A DNA stretch of 64,000 bases, from assembly GCF_000721495.1 (NCBI RefSeq), contig NZ_JOHY01000014.1, positions 1-64,000 on the forward strand. The letters are read 5' to 3'. The notes below the pieces were generated by a model that was not told the DNA's origin, did no database searches, and worked only from the letters and a program-made list of their open reading frames with translations. A program made the position numbers and the translations under genes. This DNA comes from Streptomyces sp. NRRL F-5123 (GTDB lineage Bacteria; Actinomycetota; Actinomycetes; Streptomycetales; Streptomycetaceae). Below, in pieces: positions 58,839-64,000 of the stretch (position 1 is the stretch's first letter; each line of letters begins with the position of its first letter).

Positions 58839-59753
58839 TCAGCCGCCCAGCGCCTCCCGGACGTGGGCGGCCACGACGCGCGCCCCGGCCCGGCCCAGCA
58901 CCGTCGAGTAGTGGTTCACACCGGGGACGAAGTACGCCGCCACCCCTGCCTCCGCCAGGCCGCTGCCGGCGATCACCTCCGGCGCGTACAGCCCCACCGG
59001 CTCGTCCTGCAAGCCCCGTTCCGCCCACAGCAGCCGTGCGGGCAGGGGCAGTTCGTGGATGGCGGCGAAGACCTCGGGGTTGCGGAGCTCGTCCTCCGCG
59101 TCCTCGCGGACGGCCGCGCCCCGGCAGGCGGACCGCAGCTCCGGCTCCGTCCCGACGAGGTCGCGGTCGAGACAGGCGGCGACGTCCGGCCCGCCGAGGT
59201 CGGCGAACGCCGGGTGCCGCGCCCAGAACGCGTGGTAGGCCGCGCGGTCCGGGAAGGTCATGTCCAGCCTCTGCACGGCCGGCCCGATCACGGCGTGCAG
59301 CACCGTCTCGATGTCCACGTCCTGCGGCACGGGGAAGCCCAGCCCGCCGTCGACGAGCACCGCCGCGGAATAACGCTGCGGATCGCGGCGGGCCGCGACG
59401 CACGCCGCGAAGCCGCCCATCGAATGACCGGCGAGCACCGCCCGCGCCACACCGAAGCGGTCGAGCACCGCCCGCAGGTCGTCGGCGTGGGCGGCCATGG
59501 TGCTGGTCCCGGTGACGTCCCGGCTCAGGCCGCGCCCGCGCAGGTCGGGGGCGAGCACCTGCACGCCGTCCAGCTCCTCGGCGACCCGCGACCACGCCAG
59601 CCCGTTGCCGGTGATGCCGTGCACGGCCAGCACCGTGCCGGCGCCGGGCCGCCCGGGCCAGCGCCGCACCGACAGCTGCCCGCCGTCGACGTCCACGCGG
59701 CTGTCCTCGTAGGCCCGCCGCGCCTGCTGCCCGCTGTCCCGCTGCCCGTTCAT
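58839..59753 (-). CDS. Alpha/beta hydrolase
   Basis: This 304-aa esterase/hydrolase fold has the HG oxyanion motif VHGITGNG (about 45), nucleophile S111 in AGHSMGGF, and a C-terminal histidine in VPGVNHYST (near 283). The acid is probably an Asp/Glu in the segment LYAPEVIAGSG. A lid region lies between about 150 and 230. All triad elements appear present, unlike the other hydrolase in this window. The ATG at 59753 is used; longer in-frame starts upstream add only Arg/Pro-rich sequence. Substrate unknown. Confidence 0.92.
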   Translation of the reverse strand: MNGQRDSGQQARRAYEDSRVDVDGGQLSVRRWPGRPGAGTVLAVHGITGNGLAWSRVAEELDGVQVLAPDLRGRGLSRDVTGTSTMAAHADDLRAVLDRFGVARAVLAGHSMGGFAACVAARRDPQRYSAAVLVDGGLGFPVPQDVDIETVLHAVIGPAVQRLDMTFPDRAAYHAFWARHPAFADLGGPDVAACLDRDLVGTEPELRSACRGAAVREDAEDELRNPEVFAAIHELPLPARLLWAERGLQDEPVGLYAPEVIAGSGLAEAGVAAYFVPGVNHYSTVLGRAGARVVAAHVREALGG

Positions 59754-60025
59754 CCGCCGTCCGCCCTTCCGTCCCCGCGGCCGCCCCGCGCGGCCGGTGC
59801 AGGACAGGTACCCACACCACCCGGGACCATGGGCGCGTGCCCACGCCGCCGGGGACCGACCGGTGTGGGCACGGACCGTCGCCATGGGGGAAGCCGTCCG
59901 CCCGCCGGGCGGCACGGGTATCGTCGGGGACGAGTCCGAGAGACGCTGCAACGGGCCCCGCGCGCCCGCCACGCTCGGACTCCCTCCGTGCAGGAAGGGC
60001 GTCTGCGCGCGCCGGGGGGGCGTCC
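59754..60025. other. Divergent spacer between hydrolase and acetyltransferase genes
   Basis: Should hold both promoters. Related GC-rich blocks (CGGTGCAGGACAGGTACC-like, CCCGGGACCATGGGCGCGTG) are seen but no firm operator was identified. Confidence 0.4.
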
Positions 60026-60583
60026 ATGCGTCATGACGGAAACGGCCTGGTCAGCTACAAGATTCCGGAGGCCGGCGACGACCGCGCCCTGCGGGCCATG
60101 GCCCGCCGCGCGTTCGCGGAGACCTTCGGGCACCTGTACGACCCCGGCCCTTTCGGTGCGTTCCTCGACGGCGCCTACGGGCCCGGCGGCACCATGGCGC
60201 GCGACCTCGGCGATCCGGCGGTCCGCTGGCTGGTCGCCTTCCGGGCCGCCGCCCCCGTCGGCTACGCCAAGCTGACACCGCTTCGGGCCCCCGCCCTCGC
60301 CCCGGCCCCCGGCGCGGTCGAACTGCAGCAGATCTACGTCCTCGCCGAGTGGCACGGCCGCGGCGTCGCCGCCCGCCTCATGGCCTGGGCTCTGGCCACG
60401 GCCGCCGCCGACGGGGCCCCCGAGATCTACTTGACGGTCTTCGACCACAACGAGCGGGCCAAGCGCTTCTACCGGCGGTACGGCTTCGCGGAGGCCGGCC
60501 GCTGCACGTTCACCCTCGGCGACCGCACCGACGACGACCGGATCTGGCGGCGCGACCTCGAAGGCCCCGCATCCGGCGGGTAG
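60026..60583 (+). CDS. GNAT-family N-acetyltransferase
   Basis: This 185-aa acetyltransferase shows the GNAT motif V/A as LQQIYVLAEWHGRGVAARLMAWAL (about 92-115), with the acetyl-CoA pyrophosphate loop HGRGVA (Q/RxxGxA-like). The later EIYLTVFDHNERAKRFYRRYGFAEAGRCTFTLG is typical of motif B. It is likely to acetylate a small amine or peptide N-terminus. A G-rich tract (GGGGGGG) sits five to ten bases before the ATG at 60026. A heptamer repeat array lies ten bases after its stop. Confidence 0.92.
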   Translation: MRHDGNGLVSYKIPEAGDDRALRAMARRAFAETFGHLYDPGPFGAFLDGAYGPGGTMARDLGDPAVRWLVAFRAAAPVGYAKLTPLRAPALAPAPGAVELQQIYVLAEWHGRGVAARLMAWALATAAADGAPEIYLTVFDHNERAKRFYRRYGFAEAGRCTFTLGDRTDDDRIWRRDLEGPASGG

Positions 60584-60592
60584 CCCCATCCT

Positions 60593-60641
60593 GCCGTGTG
60601 CCGTGTGCCGTGTGCCGTGTGCCGTGTGCCGTGTGCCGTGT
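60593..60641. repeat. Heptanucleotide tandem repeat GCCGTGT, 7 copies
   Basis: Seven perfect copies of GCCGTGT run from 60593 to 60641, just after the acetyltransferase stop and about 75 bp before the 3' end of the SIGS-repeat protein gene. It is the second heptamer array in this window; the sequence differs from the one at 37820. Confidence 0.95.
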
Positions 60642-60717
60642 GCGTGGGCCGTACCGCGTGCCCGTCACCGGCCCGGCGCGCGGCGGGCCTTCCGCCGTCG
60701 GGCCCGGCGTGGGCGGC

Positions 60718-61083
60718 TCACCTGCCCAGCCGGCGCACCTGCCACCACGCGAGCCCCACGACCGCGGTCGCCGTCAGCGTGACCGCGGCGCGCGGCAGCC
60801 GGGCGGCGCCCGCGTCGCCGTACGCGCGGCGGGCGCGCACCGCCCCGTGCGACTGCCAGCTCAGCGCCGAGTGGTTCGACTGGCCCGAGAGCCACGAACC
60901 GAACGACTGGAAGGACCCGATCGACAGCGCGGACATCGCCGAGCCGAGCGACCCGAAGGACGCGAAGGATCCCACGGACCCGATCGACAGGGCCGAGCCC
61001 GCCGACCCGATGGACAGCACCGACTCGGTCGAGCCGATGGACAGCAGCGAATTGCGGGAACCGACCGACCAGCGTGAGGACAT
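60718..61083 (-). CDS. SIGS nonapeptide-repeat membrane protein
   Basis: This 121-aa protein is built mostly of tandem nine-residue repeats: SIGSTESVL, SIGSAGSAL, SIGSVGSFA, SFGSLGSAM, then a shifted SIGSFQ and SFGSWLS (about residues 15-70). A C-terminal transmembrane helix follows (AAVTLTATAVVGLAWW, about 100-115) and a basic end (QVRRLGR). The regular Ser/Gly/hydrophobic spacing suggests a stacked beta-solenoid anchored by its C-terminus. GGAGGAG lies about 10 bases before the ATG at 61083; an ATG at 61092 sits too close to that site. The opposite strand is also open here, but the membrane helix and the site favour this strand. Confidence 0.7.
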   Translation of the reverse strand: MSSRWSVGSRNSLLSIGSTESVLSIGSAGSALSIGSVGSFASFGSLGSAMSALSIGSFQSFGSWLSGQSNHSALSWQSHGAVRARRAYGDAGAARLPRAAVTLTATAVVGLAWWQVRRLGR

Positions 61084-61210
61084 GCCCGCCATTCTCCTCC
61101 GGTCACCGCGTGCCCGCGCACCGGACCCGATATCCGGTGGGCGGCACGGCACTCCCGCGGTTACCCTCCGCGGATGCCGGAAGGGCCGCCCGACGACTTG
61201 CGGAGAGCCG

Positions 61211-62095
61211 ATGCACCCCGATGAATTCCCCGTCGACGAGGACCTGGTGGCGAAGCTGGTCGCGGGCCGGTTCCCGCGGTGGGCGGGGCTGCCGGTGCGG
61301 CGGCTGGCGTCCGGCGGGACGGTGAACGCCGTGTTCCGGCTCGGTGAGGACCTGCTCGTACGGCTGCCGCTGGTGGCCGGCGGGGCGGCGGACGTCGAGC
61401 GGGAGGGCCGGTGGCTGCCGCGGCTCGCGGGCCTCCTGCCGGTGCCCGTACCCGAGGTGGTGGGCGCGGGGGAGCCGGGTGAGGGGTATCCGTGGGCCTG
61501 GTCCGTGCTGCGGTGGCTGCCCGGCGCGCCGCCCGAGGCGGGGGCGCTCGCCGACCCCGCGGGGCTGGCCGCCGATCTGGCGGGCTTCGTCAGCGCGATG
61601 CGCGCCGTCACCCTGCCGGACGCGCCGCGCGCCCACCGCGGCGGACCGCTCACCGGGCTCGACGCCGGGACGCGCGAGGCGATCGAGGAGCTGCGGGGCA
61701 TCCCGCAGGAGGGCGTCGACTGCGACGCGGCCCTGGCCGTGTGGGAGGAGGCGCTGCGGGCGCCGGCCTGGGACGGCCCGCCGGTGTGGCTGCACGCCGA
61801 CCTGATGCCGGGCAACCTGCTCGTCCGGGGCGGCCGTCTGGCCGCGGTCATCGACTTCGGCTGCACCGGCGTCGGCGACCCGGCCTGCGACCTCCTCCCG
61901 GCCTGGAACCTGCTGCCGCCGGACGCCCGCGCCGCCTTCCGGGCCGCGCTCGGCACCGACGACGCGACCTGGTCCCGCGGCCGCGGCCGCACCCTCTCGC
62001 AGGCGCTCGTCGCCCTGCCGTACTACCGGGAGTCCAACCCCGCGATGGCCCGCAACGCCCGCCACGTCATCCGGGCGGTGCTGGGCGGCGGGTGA
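61211..62095 (+). CDS. Aminoglycoside phosphotransferase-like kinase
   Basis: This 294-aa APH-family small-molecule kinase shows the catalytic loop WLHADLMPGNLLV (H195, D197, N202) and metal-binding D215 in VIDFGCTGVGDPACDL, the typical APH ending. The N-lobe has SGGTVNAVFRL as a glycine-rich strand pair. Family members phosphorylate aminoglycosides, macrolides, choline or homoserine; resistance cannot be inferred from sequence alone. GGAGAG just before the ATG at 61211 sets the start, although the frame stays open upstream through the SIGS-repeat region. Confidence 0.9.
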   Translation: MHPDEFPVDEDLVAKLVAGRFPRWAGLPVRRLASGGTVNAVFRLGEDLLVRLPLVAGGAADVEREGRWLPRLAGLLPVPVPEVVGAGEPGEGYPWAWSVLRWLPGAPPEAGALADPAGLAADLAGFVSAMRAVTLPDAPRAHRGGPLTGLDAGTREAIEELRGIPQEGVDCDAALAVWEEALRAPAWDGPPVWLHADLMPGNLLVRGGRLAAVIDFGCTGVGDPACDLLPAWNLLPPDARAAFRAALGTDDATWSRGRGRTLSQALVALPYYRESNPAMARNARHVIRAVLGGG

Positions 62096-62161
62096 CACGG
62101 CCCCCGCGCCGCCCGCCCCTCTTCCGTAACTGGGGGCGGGCGGCGCGGGGCGGGGCGGGCG

Positions 62162-63805
62162 TCAGCGCGCTGCGACGGCCTGTTCGAAGGCCGCGAACGC
62201 CGCCTCCTGGCGCCATTCGAGAGCGGCCCGGGGACTGGCGGCGAGCAGGCGGCGGCAGGCCGCGGAGACCGGGCGGCCGGTGCCGGGGAGCCCGCCGCGG
62301 CAGGCCGGCTGCGGGAGGTAGCCCAGGGCGGTGGGGTTGCCCTGCCAGAGGGAGGCGCCGGGCAGGAAGGCGTACTGCAGGGACGCGCGGGCCAGGTCCT
62401 TCAGTGCCGGGTACGCCAGCGCGTAGGTCGCGGCGGCGTACTCGTACTCGTGGCTGATGTCGATGCGGGAGATGCCCGGGTCGTCGGTCGCGAGGACGAC
62501 GGGCACGCCGTACGCCCGGTAGGTCTCGAAGGGGTGCTCGGTGCCCTTGACCCCGAGGATCTGAGCGTTGCTGCTGAAGGGCACCTCGACGGCGACCTGG
62601 CGGGCCGCCATCGTGCGGGCGGTGGCCTGCCAGCCGTCCTCGTGGACCAGGTCGACGCCGTGCCCGATGCGCTCGGCGCCGGCCACCTGTACGGCCTCCC
62701 CGATGTGGAAGGCCAGATCGGCCGGCTTGACCAGACCGGGCCACAACTCACCGGCGTGCAGGGTCACATGGGCTTTCGGGTAGATCCCGCGCAGGTACTG
62801 GAGCATGCGCATCTGGAGGCTGTAGTCGCGCAGCGCGATCTCGCCGTCCTCCGGCATCACCAGGTTGACGGCGACGAACCGCGGATCGGCCTCGGCCAGC
62901 CGCATGCCGGCTTCCATCTGCGTGAAGACGCGTTCGGGCGCGGTTCCGCGGGAGACCTGGGAGATCCACCGCACGGTGAGCCCGCAGCCGGGCCGGGCGG
63001 CGGCCGTGCCGCAGCGCTCTGCGGTACGGAACTCGGTGTCGGCGTCGTCGGCCTCCTTGCGGGCCGCAGCCACGACCGCGTCGAGCTTGCCGTCCGCGGT
63101 CAGCTTCGCGTGCAGTGCGGCGAGGTCGGGGTCCCAGCCCACCTGCGCGGCCAGCCGCTTGGCCTCCCCGGAGGCGGGGGTGACCATCGTTTCCAGGTAG
63201 AACTGGTTCTGCGCCACCGCCGTGTCCGCGACCTCGGCGAGCATGTCGCCTCGGTGCCGCCAGGTCACCTCGCCGAACTTGTCGAAGGCGGTGAAGAAGT
63301 GGTCGTGCCCGTCGCCGTCCGGCGGGAAGTCCTGCATGGACCAGGCGCGCACGATCGTGCCGTGGAAGGCGGCGTCGGTGCGCGCGTCCGCCGCGGGCCG
63401 GGTGCCTGGCCCGCAGGGCGGCTCGACCGCGGTCACGGTCCGGGTGTCGATGCACAGCCCGTCCTCGGCGGCCCGGTTGACCAGGTATTCGGTCGAGACC
63501 GCGCCGGAGAGGTGGTTGTGCAGGTCGCCGCCCTTGGGCATCGCCACGAAGAAGTCGCGCAGCCGCGCCGGGTTGCCGCGGACGGAGCGCAGGTACGCGT
63601 CGGTGAGCGCCTCGGCGGGTGTCACCGGCCGGGCAGCCGCCGAGGCGGTACGGGAGGCCGTACCTGACGCCGTGACCGGCCGCGCAGCCGGCGGCGGGGC
63701 CGCGGGCGCGGGTGCGGCCAGCGTGCACACCACCGCGAGCGCGCCGAGGCCGGCAGCCGCCAGCCGCCGGGCCCGGCGGGCGGGGGAGAAACCGTTGATG
63801 ATCAT
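62162..63805 (-). CDS. Secreted adenosine deaminase family protein
   Basis: This 547-aa protein has a signal peptide (about 1-37, after a basic FSPARRARR start) and a long Ala/Thr-rich lead. The metal-dependent amidohydrolase barrel matches the ADGF (extracellular adenosine deaminase) group. Zinc and catalytic residues are visible as KGGDLHNHLSGAV (H96 and H98), TLHAGELW (His and catalytic Glu), ERIGHGVDL (His) and ATDDPGIS (zinc-binding Asp). It should deaminate adenosine or related nucleosides outside the cell. The ATG at 63805 is used; a longer in-frame start would precede the signal peptide. Confidence 0.92.
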   Translation of the reverse strand: MIINGFSPARRARRLAAAGLGALAVVCTLAAPAPAAPPPAARPVTASGTASRTASAAARPVTPAEALTDAYLRSVRGNPARLRDFFVAMPKGGDLHNHLSGAVSTEYLVNRAAEDGLCIDTRTVTAVEPPCGPGTRPAADARTDAAFHGTIVRAWSMQDFPPDGDGHDHFFTAFDKFGEVTWRHRGDMLAEVADTAVAQNQFYLETMVTPASGEAKRLAAQVGWDPDLAALHAKLTADGKLDAVVAAARKEADDADTEFRTAERCGTAAARPGCGLTVRWISQVSRGTAPERVFTQMEAGMRLAEADPRFVAVNLVMPEDGEIALRDYSLQMRMLQYLRGIYPKAHVTLHAGELWPGLVKPADLAFHIGEAVQVAGAERIGHGVDLVHEDGWQATARTMAARQVAVEVPFSSNAQILGVKGTEHPFETYRAYGVPVVLATDDPGISRIDISHEYEYAAATYALAYPALKDLARASLQYAFLPGASLWQGNPTALGYLPQPACRGGLPGTGRPVSAACRRLLAASPRAALEWRQEAAFAAFEQAVAAR

Positions 63806-64000
63806 GGTGTCATCGTGGTCACCGGGCGCCCCGCACGGGCGAGTTGACACACCGCCACGCACCCGCCGTCACCCGTACGGGGGTACGGCCGCCGGTGCCT
63901 CGCGGGATACGCCGTTCGGCCCCGCGGGCGGGGCCGTCCGCATCGAGCGGCCGGTCGGCGGGTAGCCATACGTGATGTGAAGGACGAGAGCGGCGATACC
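63806..64000. other. Right-edge intergenic sequence
   Basis: Upstream region of the adenosine deaminase gene. No coding feature can be supported before the window ends. Confidence 0.4.

Noticed and set aside
60596..61210. Long N-terminal extension of the phosphotransferase-like protein
   Set aside because: It would translate the heptamer array and the antisense of the SIGS-repeat gene; GGAGAG directly before 61211 and the normal APH length support the shorter form.

Overview
The window is very GC-rich, gene-dense actinobacterial DNA of Streptomyces type (Streptomycetaceae). The evidence is the strong G/C preference at third codon positions, frequent GTG starts and GTGA/ATGA/TGATG stop-start overlaps. 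Typical families are also present: several SpoIIE-type phosphatases, NHLM exporters, DUF4232, DUF1876, DUF5997 and CGNR proteins. No rRNA, tRNA, CRISPR array, insertion sequence or prophage was seen. Bases 12-45 are a Nextera sequencing adapter, so the left edge is an artefact of the contig end, not biology.

Layout. 78-3023: a GAF/SpoIIE/HATPase phosphatase divergent from an RNase H with a cysteine-rich tail. 3348-13320: a sugar-acid catabolic and uptake cluster. It encodes a GntR regulator, DHDPS/KDG-aldolase-like lyase, IlvD/Edd dehydratase, two sugar ABC permeases, Gfo/Idh oxidoreductase, DUF6807 protein, lipoprotein binding protein and secreted pectate lyase, and it ends in an 18-bp hairpin. 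13622-16498: a compact minus-strand operon of an LAATG-anchored DUF4232 surface protein, a sortase, an ECF sigma factor and a membrane DUF4232 protein, behind an ECF-like promoter. 16655-28161: single genes, including a RibD-like reductase, LysR with divergent GATase, VWA operon, SUKH, PPOX, alpha/beta hydrolase, MFS, RidA and PfkB, with remnants and repeats between them.

28456-34848 is a RiPP/bacteriocin-type cluster: a 69-aa double-glycine precursor with a cysteine-free core, an HlyD-like adaptor, a C39-peptidase ABC transporter and a second NHLM ABC transporter. No modification enzyme lies beside it. A pair of mutually exclusive hairpins separates the precursor from the export genes.

35393-47970: cyclophilin, PhzF, DUF1876 and an NTF2-like protein; a membrane protein preceded by a 13-copy heptamer repeat; two TetR/target divergons with clear operators; an AhpD-like protein; a DUF5997/LysR-effector divergon; and a glycine-betaine-type ABC operon. 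48620-58154: an aldo/keto reductase, three more SpoIIE phosphatases (one overlapping a slipin and apparently frameshifted), an MFS/CGNR divergon and a 30-bp minisatellite. 58839-63805: an alpha/beta hydrolase, GNAT, a SIGS nonapeptide-repeat membrane protein, an aminoglycoside-phosphotransferase-like kinase and a secreted adenosine deaminase.

The two locally organised systems that stand out are the sortase-sigma-DUF4232 operon and the unmodified-looking NHLM peptide export cluster.
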